A stretch of DNA of 64,000 nucleotides, taken from assembly GCA_963575745.1 (NCBI GenBank), contig CAUYUJ010007413.1, forward strand, positions 287,001-351,000. Direction: 5' to 3'. A program made the position numbers and the translations under genes. Source of the stretch: Prorocentrum cordatum. Its lineage: Eukaryota > Sar > Dinophyceae > Prorocentrales > Prorocentraceae. Shown piece after piece: positions 10,302 through 22,318 of this stretch. The first letter of the stretch is position 1. Every line of letters starts with the position of its first letter. The notes beneath the pieces were generated by a model. That model made no database searches. It worked only from the letters and a program-made list of their open reading frames with translations, and was not told where the DNA came from.

Positions 10302-10336
10302 TACTCAGCACGGCCCGCGCAGTCCGAAAAAAGGTT

Positions 10337-10639
10337 ATCGTCATCCTCATCATCATGAGCATCATCATCTTCATCGTCATCATCGCAATCATCGGCTTCA
10401 TCATCATCGTCATCATCATCATCATCAGCATCAACATGTTCACGCCGCCATCATCGTCATGCGGGTCTTGATTTAATCATCATCATCATCATCACTACAT
10501 GATGGCGACGATGACGAGGAGGTGATGATGGATATTATGATGATGGCGATGATGAGGAGATGGTGATGATGATGGCGATGACGCGGACGATGATGAATCT
10601 CATGACGACGATGATGACGATGATGATGACGATGATGCA
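10337..10639. repeat. CAT/GAT microsatellite, switching strand
   Basis: ATCATC-type repeats (10337-10498) followed by GATGATG-type repeats (10500-10639). The two halves are reverse complements and can fold on each other. Confidence 0.95.
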
Positions 10640-10959
10640 AAAACAGGTTGAGTCGGTTGAGTCCGAAAACCCCGCCCTAAATCACGCCAGACCCGGGGGC
10701 GGCAAAGATGGGGTGATGGCTGGGGGGCCATGAGGTCTCCCCATATTTCATGGCGCCTCTCCTTGTTTCAAGGCGTCCCCGGCCCCCCCTTGGGCCGCGC
10801 ACGTGCCGCCGGCCACGGTTTGCGCCCCCCCGTCTTGGCCGCCGCGGAAACGCCCGAGCTGCGGAGAGCGCCCGTTCATGACGCTTCTGCGTCTAGCTCG
10901 CGGAGACAGCAACAGAGGTCGCCATCAAGCCCCAGCGCCCCCGTCACATCAATAATTGG

Positions 10960-12889
10960 AAGGCGGCCTCCACATGGGCCGAGACGGCGGTGGAACAAGA
11001 GCCGGAGTGGCACGACTGGGAGACGACGGCGACGCTCAGAGCAGCTGCGCGGGATCACCAACAGAAGGTTCCGATCGCGGAATTCCTCGAAATGGTGGCC
11101 CTGCTCCGGCTGCGGAAAGGGCAGAGAAGAACCAATCAGGAGGCGGGTGTTCCGGCGAGAGAAGCATTTGATGTGTTCGCAGCGGACGTGGGCGCTGGCA
11201 GGACGCCCAAAAAATCGCCAGCGAAACAGGACAACTGGACCCAGATCGCTATCACGGGGCCCCAGTTCTACGCCGATGCGCACGGGCTCGACGGGCGGCA
11301 GCGTGTAGAGGAGGAGAGGGAACATTGGACGCGCGCGCGGCTGGACTTGCAAGGCGACGCGCGCGAACCGCTGGTCACCCGGAGGGAGCTGGACAAAGCG
11401 TTTTCGAAGTTCACGTGGGGGAGCAGTCCAGGCGGCATCGTTGCTGGGGTCCTCAAGGCATTGCCAACCGAGTGCAAAGGGGAGCAGAGGGCAGATTTGG
11501 CTCGCAGATGGAGGGCACCTAGCGCCCCCCACAGAGGTGGCGCGATCGCCGACGACATTGGCGCCCGAGGTGCTTGGTTCGACCGCCATGGCGAGGTTCA
11601 GAACCCATCGCGGGCTTGCGTGCGATGCGCGAGCTGCTCGGCTACATTTGGACGCTGTCGCTGCCAGCGCTGACTTTCGCATCGGTGCAGATGGCGCGTA
11701 GACCTGGCAGCCGCGCAGATACCGGCGTCCCCATGCTGAGCAGAGCGGCGGAGCTGGCTTGAGAGTGGCGGCGGCCGCTGATCACCGCGCAACTCGACTT
11801 GAAGAAGGCCGTCGACCACGTCGGCCACCGTGCCACTGTCATTGCCATGAGAGGCACCCTGAGACTTCACTGATTGCCGCGATCTGGCACCAGAGCTCCG
11901 CGCAATTCAACCTGGGGCACGTCGACTAAAAAAAGAGATCGGGATGTACAGGGACCTCCCGCAAGGCGCGACAGCCATTGAGATTTTGATCCGGCAGCTG
12001 GAGCCCCGCTGAACGGCGCAGGGCAGGGGTTCGGCATAGACAGGTTCGTATCCTGCGTCTGCTATGCGGAGCACGTCCGTGGAGCACGTGGCGGAGATGA
12101 TCGCGGACGTGGTCGCCGAGCTCAAGGAGATTGGTCACGGCGCAGGGCCAGGAGGCGCGCTGGGCCAGCGCCCCGCCCAGAACCGGAGCACGTGCGTGCG
12201 ATGGGCGAGAGAACGATTTGGCGGGACAGCCGCGCCTTTGTGGGCGCGGTGATCGACTTCGCGGGTACGCCTGGCCCTGCAGTCGCACGCCGTGCGTCGC
12301 AAGCAAGCGGGTTTTTCCACAAGGGGAAGGCAATTCTAAGTTGCGGTTTTGATACCGAAATCGCGCCGCATGGGGTTGCCCCCGAGGGCGGCCGCGGCGG
12401 CGTTCCACTGGAGTTCAAGCGCCTGGACGCCGACGCAGAGCCATTCGAAGTGCATTGCCAGCTGAAGCGCACGGCGAGCGGCCGAGGTGCTCCGACTCCG
12501 CAGGGCGCCATGGCAGTCGATCGATCAGTGGTGGCGGATCTTCCACAAGATGGGGCACAGGGCGATCAACGGGTATCGCCCCGATCTCGAGCAGCAGTGT
12601 CACTGGAAAATCCATCGCCGGGCTGGCCATGTCGCTCGGCTGCCACCGGGCTGGCCTGCCGCTCGGGCTCCCCCCTGCCGCGGCATGCGGTGGTGGAGGT
12701 GGCGGCAGGCGCATTATGTAACCACGGGGGACACATCGACTGGGGCAGCGCCCGCAGCGCGTCGAGATCAAGCGCTGGGAAAAGCAGATCTCGGAGGTCG
12801 TAGGCGAAGGGTTATCTGGGGACGTCCGCGCGAACGCCTGCTGGCTCGCCAGGGCGTTCGATCGGGCGGGCTGGACGAGGCGTAGAGAG
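10960..12889 (+). pseudogene. decayed LINE-type reverse transcriptase
   Basis: Fragments in shifting frames follow the order of a LINE ORF2. LVTRRELDKAFSKFTWGSSP and VLKALPTEC (about 11370-11475) match the pre-RT region. LDLKKAVDHVGH (about 11798) matches RT motif A and YRDLPQGAT (about 11947) motif B. CVCYAEHV (about 12054) stands where YADD should be, so the active site is lost. Further on come WRIFHKMGHRAINGYRP, IHRRAGHVARLP (about 12600-12650), WWRWRQAHY and a C-terminal WLARAFDRAGW ending at TAG near 12886. Several stops (for example after MRGTLRLH) and frameshifts interrupt it. The 5' endonuclease part is not recognised and may be truncated. No target duplication was found. Confidence 0.75.
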
Positions 12890-14010
12890 CTGACCCCGGG
12901 CCCGCGGTCGGAGGTCACAAACTTGGGATCGCATGCCCCGCCCGGAGCTCCCGGCAGGCGCCCAAACAAGGGGAGCCATGCACGCCAGAGGCGCGCTGGC
13001 AAAAGGAGTGAAATTCGGGCGGGGCTACCCTCCACCACCTCCCATGCGTTACGGCCTCCGCAGGAGGCGCGTAGCAACGCATCGAAACTCATGGAAAAAC
13101 CGCCGTGCGCAAAGCAGTGAAACCCACACAGATCAAACCGAAAGAGGGGCGGAAGGTTAGGGCGGAAGGTCCGGAATAATGACGGGAGGGGGGGGAGAGA
13201 AGCCACGCGCGCAGGAGGTGCATCAGCAAAAGGGGTGACACCCGGGCGGGGCTGACGAGGAACAATCCGTTCCACAGCGTTCCGGAAAGGTAAAAAAAAC
13301 GTCGCGGCATTCGATGTTTCTTTGAGCCGCCGGATATCAGAGATTTTCGGTTCGTCCTCCCCGAATGTATCCACGTCGCTGCTTCATCTTAGCATTGGCA
13401 GCATACCCCCCGCACCAAAACGTTCGCAACGTGGGCGACCCGGGAGCAACGGCAGCAGGGAAACACAGAAGGCAGCGACATCCGGGAACCAGGACGGACT
13501 TGGAACTGGGGGGGCGCAAGAGGAGATGGACGACAGCCGAGAGAGGGGCGAGAGACAGCTCGAGAGTCCAGCAGGGAGATCTGACAGACGAGCGACGTTA
13601 GACGGCATAAACACAAACTTTCGGAGTTCCGTGCGGATTTCTTACGATTGGGAAGAGTAGTTGGAGGGGCAGGAGGAGGATGACCACTGGTGAACCCAAC
13701 AGTCATCAACGATGTTGGAATACACCCTCCCTCCAAGCTCCCCATTCATAGGCCTCTTACAAGGCTCATTCCCATTGAGGGAACTGCTTCGTTGGAAAAA
13801 AACAACCGTTGGAAGACCCTGACGCATGTCCAAAAATTGCTTTCGGCAATCCAACGCCACGGATCAACCTGAGTGTTGCGTTCTGACGAGCTTGAATCGT
13901 GCCAGAACGCAAGTCGTGAACCCCCAACACCGCGAACCAACGCAATCGCTGTGCCTCTGAAATCTGAAATCTGTCCAACACTTTGTTCCGAATCGAAGCC
14001 TTTGCACAGT
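12890..14010. other. unassigned region downstream of LINE
   Basis: Mixed GC-rich then AT-richer sequence. It may include a LINE 3' tail. No recognisable gene or tandem structure. Confidence 0.45.
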
Positions 14011-14600
14011 TTACAAATCACTGCGCGCGGCGCTTAGGCGGGAACCGCTGTTTTAATGCAAGGAACCGCCCTAGATCCGTGTTTTTTTTTTTTGCAGATT
14101 TTGAAAACGAATGCGCGCGGCGCTGAAGCGAGAATCCCATTTTAAAAAGGAACCGCCCTCAATCCGTGAAGCTGTTGTAAGTTTTAAAACGAGTGCGCGC
14201 GGCGCTAAGGCGAAAGCCAAAGCTTGAATGAACGTATTGCAAGTGTTCATGGTTCACAAAGAACTGCGCGCGGCGCTAAGGCGTGAACCTCATTTTGAGA
14301 ACTACCCGCCTGCAGAATGTGATGAAACTCCTTGCGAACTTTGAAAACGAATGTGCGCGGCGCTGAAGCGAGAGCCCCATTTTGATAAGGAACCGCCCTC
14401 AATCCGTTCTTTTCTTGCAAATGTTGAAAAAGAATGTGCGCGGTGCCGAAGGGAGAGCCCCATTTTGAAAAGGAACCGTCCTGAACCCGTGAAGCTTATG
14501 CAAAGTTTGAAAACGAATGTGCGCGGCGCAAATGCGAGATCCCCATTTTGAAAACCACGCGCCCTCCATGTGCGAAACTGTTACCAATGTTGAAACTTCA
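14011..14600. repeat. 75-90 bp tandem repeat, seven copies
   Basis: Units are anchored by TGCGCGCGGCGC or TGTGCGCGGCGC at about 14022, 14111, 14191, 14266, 14352, 14436 and 14519, so spacing is 75-89 bp. Each continues with GCGAGAGCCCCATTTTGAAA, AGGAACCGCCCTCAATCCGT and TTGCAAATGTTGAAAACGAA. Copies are diverged. Confidence 0.9.
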
Positions 14601-14866
14601 CGGTCATGGGTGTGTGCAAAACGTATCGTAGGTCTGGGTCGGCGCCGCAGGGCGGCGATTCAGGGGCAACGTTTGGGGCGGGAGGGGCTCAGGGGGAGAT
14701 GCTTTTCGCCGCAGTAACCCTTGGTGCGGGCCCACATGGGGCCCCCCGATCTCCGAACGCGGCACGGCGATTGCATCCTGCGCGCATGTGTTTGCTCACC
14801 CCGCGGCCCCCAACAAAGCCGCGCACGACAGGTCACTCCAACCCAGGGTCACTCTTGCGTGTAGTG

Positions 14867-15028
14867 TTAAGTCGGGCCTGTCCCTCTACAGGAGGGATAT
14901 TCAAACATAGCATAAAAAGATAGTCGGTGGACGATGTGTTGGACCACGTTTGGGCAGTTTGGGAGCAGATCTCTAATGTTGAAATGTTGTCGCTCAAAAC
15001 CCCCTTGGAGGGGACAGGCCCGACCGAA
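14867..15028 (+). mobile_element. MITE-like element, copy 1 (162 bp)
   Basis: It starts TTAAGTCGGGCCTGTCCC and ends GGGGACAGGCCCGACCGAA, which are inverted relatives. It is flanked by GTGTAGTG (14859-14866) and GTGTGGTG (15029-15036), an 8-bp target duplication with one mismatch. No coding capacity, so non-autonomous. The 8-bp duplication suggests a hAT-like mobilising transposase (inference). Confidence 0.85.
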
Positions 15029-15185
15029 GTGTGGTGGGCAGCCGCCCACGGATCGCCGAGTTGGGGGGGCCCGATGGCTCGCCCCGCCCAGGGCGCGCTT
15101 TGGCTCGCCGTCGGTGGCCCGTCGCCGAGCTCTCGGCGAGGCGTCGCCGGGTCCCCAGAGGGGCATCGGTCGCCTTCGGTCGCCT

Positions 15186-15445
15186 TGCCTCCTCCCTCCT
15201 CCCTCCTCCCTCCTCCCTCCTCCTCCTCCTCCTCCTCCTCCTCCTCCTTCCTCCTCCCAACTCCTCCCTCCTCCCTCCTCCCATCGCCGACCCCAGGCCG
15301 ACGTCTTCCCCTCTTGAGCGGGTCCCTTAATCTGGAGGCCCTGAAGTTCTGAAGGGTCTGCCTCCCCTGCCGTTTTTTTTTGTCCCTCTCTCTCTCTCTC
15401 TCTTTTTTTTTCTCTCTCTCTCTCTCTCTCTCTCTGGGGGGGGGG
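15186..15445. repeat. TCC and CT microsatellites with T and G runs
   Basis: (CCTCCTC)n at 15186-15292, (CT)n with T-runs at 15372-15434, then nine or more G at 15436-15445. Nothing coding. Confidence 0.9.
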
Positions 15446-16324
15446 TAGCGCTCCCGGCGGCACACGATTTCTGATGGGTCTTCCTCGGGAGGATCATGGT
15501 CGTCGGTCTTCGTCGTCGTCGTCGTCGTCGCCACGCCGTTGCGTCACACCCCGACCCTCCGTTTCCAGTTGTGTTTTTCCTCGTCGCTCCGCCTCGTCGT
15601 CACGGCGTTGCGTTTAACCACCACCCTCCTCCCAACGCCCCGCCTCCTTCAGGGCTGCCCGCTATTATACGTTTGGCCGCCTAAGCATTCACTATTTAAG
15701 TTTGCATGAGCGTTGTCCCTCATGCCCCAAGGGAGCCCTTGGCGCAGCAGTGCCCTGGGCGCTGATTCATAAATCCTGTTCCAGGCTTGCTCGCGTGCGT
15801 CGGCGTCGTCATTGGGGTAGTTTCCTGGTCTTCTCCAGAGATTTGGACAGTCCTGCAGACGGCACACTCAGGACCTCCGCCCCGCTAGTCAGCCCTGGGT
15901 CCGTATCTGACCACGGCATGCCAGCAGCAGTGAAGCCTAACCACCGAGAGGTGTCAAGATTGGTGGGCCCACGGGGCCCACACCCGTTTGCTTGCGAGAG
16001 TTTTCGGTCCAGTCAGTCCAGCTCGTCTTGTTCTGCGTACAGTCGGGGTCTTGAAGAAGGAACCCTTTTCGTTGGGGAGGGGCTCCGTGTTCCTTCATTG
16101 TTTCACAGTTTGCCCTAGGTGTTATTCAGATTTTCGATGGGAAATCAAAGTTAAACTTTGGGAAGGAAAAAGGGGGCCTCGTTGCTTATTTAGGGTTCCT
16201 TCGGCCAAGGCCCCGACTGTACCCCCCCCCCCCCTCTTTTACCCTCCTTCCGCGGCCCTCCGCACACCGCCGTGGCTTCCTCCCCGGCGTCCTGCACGCG
16301 TCGTATGGGGTGCGGGAAGAGGGG
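15446..16324. other. spacer, nothing recognised
   Basis: Contains GTC triplets near 15508-15535 and a 15-C run near 16220. No supported gene. Confidence 0.5.
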
Positions 16325-16402
16325 GCGGAGGAGGAGGAGGAGGAGGAGGAGGAGGAGGAGGAGGAGGAGGAGGAGGAGGAGGAGGAGGAGGAGGAGGAGG
16401 AG
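16325..16402. repeat. (GGA)n microsatellite
   Basis: About 25 consecutive GGA triplets ending in a G-run. Confidence 0.95.
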
Positions 16403-17044
16403 GGGGGCTCAACCACCCACGCTCCCTTAACGCTCCCCCTCGGCAGCGCCGCGCCCCCCGCCAGGCGCGAGCACTCCCTGGTTGCCCGAGACCGCGGCCG
16501 CGGCGCCGTGGCCGGCGCCGTGCGCCCCCTGCCAGCCAGCAGGCCGCCCGCTCGCGCGCGGCCGCTCGGGCGGCGCTTCCGCTGTGCGCCGCCGCGGCGC
16601 CGTGCTGCCGCGCCGTTTCCGAGTCGAGCTATTCAAAATTCAAGCCAGGGGGCGTTGCACGTCCACGGAACGTTGCTTGCAGAGCGCAGTAGCGTGCATC
16701 AGCAGAGCCGCATGTAGTGCCGCCCAGTGTGTCTGCCGGGGTAATTGCTCACTTTACCAGGCCAGGGCGATCGACTTGTCACAGTACTGCAGGAGTACTT
16801 CGGTTGCCTTGTGCTGTGGTTGTTCGACGACAGCGTTCATGCCGCCTACTAAACGAAACGCACCAGCGTGCGTTATTCTCTGGTAGTCGACGAGAAAGCG
16901 CTGAAATTGCAGACTTAGGGTCGATCAGCGCCAATGTAGCGTTGGTTAGCGTCGATTAGCGTCGTCCATTAGCGTTGATTTGCAAGAGCCAGCACGTTGG
17001 CATGGATGGCTCGCGTGAGTTGCCGCCGAAGAATCGTCGGGGGA
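16403..17044. other. GC-rich then mixed spacer
   Basis: Very GC-rich to 16620. At 16919-16980 a short degenerate repeat of TTAGCGTCGAT units occurs. No gene supported. Confidence 0.5.
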
Positions 17045-17182
17045 TGGAGAAGCAATACCACCACCACCTCCAGCGAGGGGGTCCACGATGCCTCACCGAG
17101 CTGGGCATAGGGGATGTCTCGAGCGAGAGGTGGAGAACAAGCTGGTGGTACCTAGTGGTGGTGGTGGTGGCAATGCTTCTCC
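17045..17182. repeat. inverted repeat, 23-bp arms
   Basis: GGAGAAGCAATACCACCACC at the left pairs with GGTGGTGGCAATGCTTCTCC at the right, with two mismatches over 23 bp. An inner GGAGAACAAG / CTTGTTCTC pair lies on the right side. Confidence 0.8.
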
Positions 17183-17254
17183 TTGTTCTCAGTTTTTAGA
17201 TTTATCCAGAGCCTTATTCGGAAAGTGCGCCAGTGGATCTCCCTGAATACATTA

Positions 17255-17470
17255 ATGGGGGGGTGCAGAACCCCCCCCCCTTCCAACGGGGGGGGGTCCA
17301 GAATCCCCCCCCCTCCCCCACTTAAGGCGGGGGGGGGGTCCGAACCCCACCCACCCCCCCCCCTTCTTGAAGGGGGGGGGGTCCGGACCCCCCCCCCCCT
17401 TCCCCTCTTTTTCGCGCGCTGGAAGGGGGGGGGAGCGGACTCCCCCCTCCCTCCTCCCCTCTGCGCCGGA
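17255..17470. repeat. alternating poly-C / poly-G hairpin array
   Basis: Runs of 8-11 C alternate with runs of 8-11 G, separated by short linkers such as TTCCAAC, CTTAAGG and TTCTTGAA. The runs pair with each other and could also form quadruplex/i-motif structures. Confidence 0.9.
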
Positions 17471-17529
17471 AAGGGAGCCGGGGAGGGGGCCTCTCTCGCT
17501 TCTCCTTTCTGCGTGCTGGAGAAGGTGTG

Positions 17530-18805
17530 TAGGGAGTACGGAATTGGGAGTAGGGAGTGGTGAGTAGTGAGTAGTGAGTTAATGCGTAGTGAGTAGTGAG
17601 TATTGGGTAGTGAGTATTGGGTAGTGAACGACGAGTAGGGAGTGATGAGTGGGGAGGAGTGAGTAGTGAATAGTGAGTAGTGCGTATTCATAAGTGAGTA
17701 GAGAGTGGCGACTAGTGAGTAGTGAGTAGCGAGTACCGAGTAGTGAGTACTGAGTAGGGAGTAGGGAATGCTGAGTAGTGAGTAGTGAATAGTGGGTAGT
17801 GAGTCGTGGGTGGCGAGTAGTGATCAGTGAGTAATGAGTAGTGGATAGTGCGTAGTGCGTAGAGAGTAGTGAGTAGTGAGTAGTGAATAGTGAGTAGAGA
17901 GTAGAGAGTAGAGAGTAGCGACTAGTGAGTACTGAGTAGTGAGTAGTGGGTAGTGAGTACTGAGTAGTACGTAGTGCGTAGTGAGTAGTGAGTAGTGAGT
18001 AGTGATGAATAGAAAGTAGTGGGTAGAGGCAGTGGGTAGTGAGTAGCGAGTAGCGAGTCGGGAGTAGCGAGGAGTGAGTAGTGAGGAGCGAGTAGGGCGT
18101 AGTGAGTAGTGAGTAGTGAGTAGAGAGTCAGTAGTGAGTAGTGAGTAGTGATTAGTGGGTAACGGGTTAGGAATAGCGAGTCGTGAGTAGGGCGTAGAGT
18201 TTAGTGAGCAGTGAGTAGTAAGGAATGGGTAGCGAATAGTGGGTAGTGAGTAGCCATTATTGGGTAGTGGGTAGTGAATAGTGACTAGTGACTAGTGAGT
18301 TGTGACTAGTGACTAGAAACTATGTAGTGACTAGTGAGTAGGGAGTAGGGAGTAATGAGTAGTGAGTAGCGGGGAGTGAGTAGTGAGTACTGACTAGCGA
18401 GTGTGGGAGGAGCGAGTAGTGAGTATTGAGTATTGTGTAGTCCGTATTGTGTATGGAGTAGGGAGTAGCGACGAGTGGGTAGTGAGCAGTGATTTGTTGG
18501 CATGAGTAGTGAGTAGTGAGTAGGGAGTAGCGAGTAGGTGGGTAATGGGTAATGAGTAGTGATTAGTGAGTAGGGAGTAGTGAGTAGTGCTTCGTGAGTA
18601 GTGAGTATTGAGTAGTGGGTAGTGAGTAGTGAGTAGCGAGTACCGAGTAGTGAGTACTGAGTAGGGAGTAGTGAGTAGCGAATAGTGGGTGGTGGGTAGT
18701 GAGTAGTGGATAGTGAGTCGTGAGTAGTGAGTACGGGGTAGTGAGAAGTGAGTTGCGAATAGCGAGAGGTCAGTAGTGGGTAGAGAGCAATGAGTAGTGA
18801 GTACT
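17530..18805. repeat. 1.3-kb heptamer array (GTAGTGA)n
   Basis: Units are AGTAGTG or GTGAGTA with frequent single-base variants (AGTAGGG, AGTAGCG, AGTATTG). No long stop-free frame in the sense direction, because every unit carries TAG or TGA. Non-coding. Confidence 0.95.
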
Positions 18806-18811
18806 CTTTGG

Positions 18812-18880
18812 GGCTGGGGTTAGTGGTTGGGGTTCGGATTAGGGGTTTGGGTTAGGGTGAGGACTAGGGGTAGGGGTGGC
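18812..18880. repeat. degenerate GGGTTAG-like stretch
   Basis: GGGGTTAGTGGTTGGGGTTC, then GGGGTTTGGGTTAGGG and related bits at the end of the heptamer array. Resembles telomere-type repeats but is too short and irregular to call telomeric. Confidence 0.5.
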
Positions 18881-18924
18881 GGGGGTCGGGTTCCGGAGTC
18901 GGTGGGCGGCGTGGCGAAAGGTGG

Positions 18925-19130
18925 GAAGGGGGGGGGGGTGCGGCCAAAGGGGGAGAGAGCGAGCAGCGTTCGGACCCCCCCCCCTCTTTTGAAAGGGGGG
19001 AGGGGGGGGTCCCCGACGACGGATCGAGGAAAGGGGGGGGGTCCCCGACGACGGATCGGGGAAGGGGGGGGGGGTCCCCGAAGACGGATCGAGGAAGGGT
19101 GGGGGGTGGGTCCCAACCCCCCCCCCTTCG
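18925..19130. repeat. G-run tandem repeat, about 42-50 bp unit
   Basis: Three units with GGGTCCCCGACGACGGATCG plus AGGAAGGGGGGGGG, preceded by a C-run/G-run hairpin near 18975-19010. Confidence 0.85.
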
Positions 19131-19732
19131 GGTTATCCAGCGGCGCACCCTCCCTTATTCGAATTATGATGTTCCAACTTACTTTAGCCTTAATCACCAG
19201 AAAGAATTTCGAACACAAAAAATGTACCGGAACTCGAGGGTTTTCACGTGTCGGACCTTGGGCAACACTGTTTCGACTTTCTTTCGACACTTTTCCGGGT
19301 GTTCGAAATTATTTCTGGGATTCGGTCCCCAAGTACGATGAGGCACCGATACCGTTGCCCGTTGCTTCGTTTTCGTCTTTTTGGAGCCTCCTGGGGGGCC
19401 TTCATCGCCGCCGACAGGCGTCGCCTTCTAGAACCCACCAGTTTCAGGTTATATATTTTATATCCGTAAAGGCTTCGCCCCCTGCCGCCGGCCCCCTCTC
19501 TCGGAGAATGGGCCATGGAAGAGCTAAGTCATGAGGCTTTGGCGCTGTCGTGCAGCAGTATCGGAACTTCATGCCAGGCCGACTCGCAATCGGCAAAACC
19601 AACTGATCACAAGAGGGGTTACCACACAGGGCGATTGGTAAGACGTGTATGGTTTACGAGCTTGGTTACCACACCTTGGGATTAAAGGGCCGAGGGAGTA
19701 CTCGCAGTTTGGGTTACCACGCCTTGCGATGG
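19131..19732. other. spacer with a minor 47-50 bp repeat at its end
   Basis: No gene is supported. GGTTACCACACC-like segments recur near 19616, 19663 and 19713 at 47-50 bp spacing, just upstream of a longer-unit array. Confidence 0.5.
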
Positions 19733-20038
19733 ATGTGCGTGAGGGGTGGCACCGAATTTCAGAAATGTGGCAAATCCCTGTGTTTTTGGACCCTGACCCC
19801 GCGGATCTGCGTGAGGGGTGGCACCGAATTTCAGAAATGTGGCAAATCCCCTGTGTTTTTGGACCCTGACCCCGCGGATCTGCGTGAGGGGTGGCACCGA
19901 ATTTCAGAAATGTGGCAAATCCCTGTGTTTTTGGACCCTGACCCCGCGGATCTGCGTGAGGGGTGGCACCGAATTTCAGAAATGTGGCAAATCCCATGTG
20001 TTTTTGGACCCTGACCCCGCGGATCTGCGTGAGGGGTG
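19733..20038. repeat. 72/73-bp tandem array, about four copies
   Basis: Nearly identical units each containing GAGGGGTGGCACCGAATTTC, AGAAATGTGGCAAATCCC and TTTTTGGACCCTGACCCCGC. Starts at 19741, 19813, 19886, 19958 and 20031 (partial). Alternating 72/73 bp lengths break any frame, so it is non-coding and recently amplified. Confidence 0.95.
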
Positions 20039-21179
20039 TCGATTTCGAGCCCCCCCAGCAATTCAGACAACGCGCCCAGGGGGTGCTAAAAATCCTGTTT
20101 GGGCCTCCCCCCTCCTCGCGCGGTCAATCAACTAGTTACAGTAACCAGCAAGAAGCAGAACTGTAACACTGAAAACTACAAGCTACAACTGGTACTGGAA
20201 ACTGCGAACCCGTGCCTCGCAGCCTGGTGGCCCCACAAGGGGGCCGGCGGATTTGGCGTGTGCGTTTGTGGCCCTGTGCGTTCTGAGCGACGGAGCGATG
20301 CTGAATTGCAGGGGTAAAGAAGAGACGTCCCTGATAGCCTTTTGCGGAGGGTGCCGGACTCGAGCTGAACTGTGTTTGGGCGATTTCGTGGGCCGTTTTC
20401 GTTTCGATCTCGTTTCGAAGCCAAGGCGGAGCGAAGACAGGACGGGGGACAGCGAACACAACAACAACGGAAGAATTTGGTTGGTCCGAGCCTTGCTGAT
20501 TTGCTGCAGTCAACAGGATGTGTCCATAAGGGCCCTTTCGTTTAGGGCCCAGAGGTGGCAAGCCACAGTCAGATTCAGAATCTCGCCCAGGAGCGGGTGC
20601 TGTCGCGCCGCTGGCCAGCTGCCGGCCCGCTGCCGTCCACGTCTGGTTGCTAGCGAGTGCGACGTCCCTAACCACAGGCGATGTTTCGCCCCCGATCTCC
20701 GAGCTTCCCCCGAGCAGTCAGGTCACTCAGGGGAGAGGCGGGGGAATGTCGAGGGTGCACCTTCAGGGGGCTATCCAGACGCATCTCCATCGAGGATGTA
20801 GGCCCCTGCCCCACACCCACAGTATATCCCCAAGTTGGGCCCAAAATCCCGAGGCGGGAACTGATCGATAGCCAAAGCCTGGGGGGTCGATCTTGGCGGA
20901 CCTCCACAGGCGATGGTCATGGATATAGTCGGGCCCCCGGAGGCCAAAATATATCCCTATCCACCGCCCGCTGGGGCACCAGGACGTGGGTTCCCAGGCG
21001 GTGGATATGGATAAATCTCCGCCTCGCACAAATTGGTGCAGTTCAGAAGCCCCCAAAGTTGGGGATTAGGCTTGCCATACTCCGTACCTAGAGCGGTCAT
21101 GCCAACATTGTCCAACGTCGTTCCCAGCCGTTGGTTTACCAATACTCTTGAAACTGAAGATCTCACCATGAAAATATGC
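20039..21179. other. unassigned region
   Basis: No recognisable gene. A modest inverted repeat, TATCCACCGCCC versus GGCGGTGGATA, lies near 20957-21010. Confidence 0.45.
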
Positions 21180-21425
21180 TCCAGCCGTACGTATACCAGC
21201 CTGCGGGACCCAGTCAGGACCCTTGCAAGAATTAGCTTGTCAGAACGTTCTCGGGTCCATCCCAGTAGCTTCCCGTGAAACTCTCTGGACGTCTCGGGAC
21301 CCTCTCGACATCCTCTCAGGACCCACCTCAGGACTCTGTCAGGACCTTCTGAGGACCCTACCAGGATCCTCTCAGAACGTTCTCTGGACAGTCGCAGGAC
21401 ACTCTCGGCATCCTTCTGTCAGGGT
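21180..21425. repeat. degenerate CTCTCAGGACC repeat
   Basis: About a dozen 12-16 bp units of the kind CTCTCAGGACCC, CTGTCAGGACC and CTCTCGGGACC. Highly diverged. Confidence 0.75.
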
Positions 21426-21934
21426 GCTGTGCCGGTACATGTAGACCCTGGTACATTTGACTGCATGGAGGGGAGGGCGTGGAAACGAGGCCCGAAAATG
21501 ATCATGAATTTCACGCGAGTTGGGACTCGTTTTCACGCCGTTTGAAAAGGCGGCGGAGGGGGAGCGGGGGGGCGTGGCAGCGAGGTGTCTCCCCCCCGCA
21601 GCGAAGGTTTTTGCCGTGGTCCGAAGGACCCGCCCGACGCACGAGGTGGCCGCGGGCGGCAGCGTGGCGGCACCTCGCTGGACGCAGCCGCTGTTCTTTT
21701 CGGAACGCAGCTAAGACACATCGATTAGTGAATTGTCCGTTTTCGGTTCTCGAGAGGGCGCCGCGGCCGTTGTTTCCCAGGCTTGCGCCCGCCAGGTTTG
21801 GGCCTCAGGTCGTTTTCACAAAACCACGTTTTACTAGAGGGAGGTCTGTCCATCCCCGATCGGAACGCAGGCAAGAAACCCTACGAGTGCAAGCGCTGTT
21901 CTCGAGGCCTCGCGCACTGGATCCGAGCGGGTGG
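21426..21934. other. spacer, nothing recognised
   Basis: An open frame from 21479 passes through here but its composition is not convincing. Confidence 0.45.
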
Positions 21935-22073
21935 GGTCAGAGGATCTCGCCGCGTCGCCGATGCATCGGCGACGCCGGCAATGCTCCCGCAATGTCGGAG
22001 TGGAGAACATCGGACTCCTCATCGCGCCCCATCGCCGATACAACGGGCATGCGGCGCGATCCTCCGACCCCAT
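21935..22073. mobile_element. foldback element, 42-bp arms at about 80% identity
   Basis: GGGGTCAGAGGATCTCGCCG at the left end pairs with the reverse complement of the right end, which begins GGGGTCGGAGGATCGCGCCG. Both arms include an ATCGGCGA block. No target duplication was identified. Confidence 0.65.
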
Positions 22074-22318
22074 ATACTCCGACCGCATCTGGGAGGGCTA
22101 CAGTAGAAACCCATGCCAAGGAACACCCTGCTTTCATCCAGGGTGCCCTGAGTTTCTTGTGTTTCTATGGTTTTGCTATGGGAAGCGTGATGTTCCCACA
22201 CCAGACATCAATGGACGTCCTGGGGTCCCAGGGATGGGTCTCTTGTGGAAGTGTTGTTGTGGTCGAGCTCCTACTGCAGTCTGGGCAAGTACAGACATGC
22301 TTGTGTTGGCGCCCTTCG

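Noticed and set aside
18236-18275. GTAGCCATTATTGGG resembling the spliced leader
   Set aside because: It sits inside the GTAGTGA heptamer array and is explained by unit variants.
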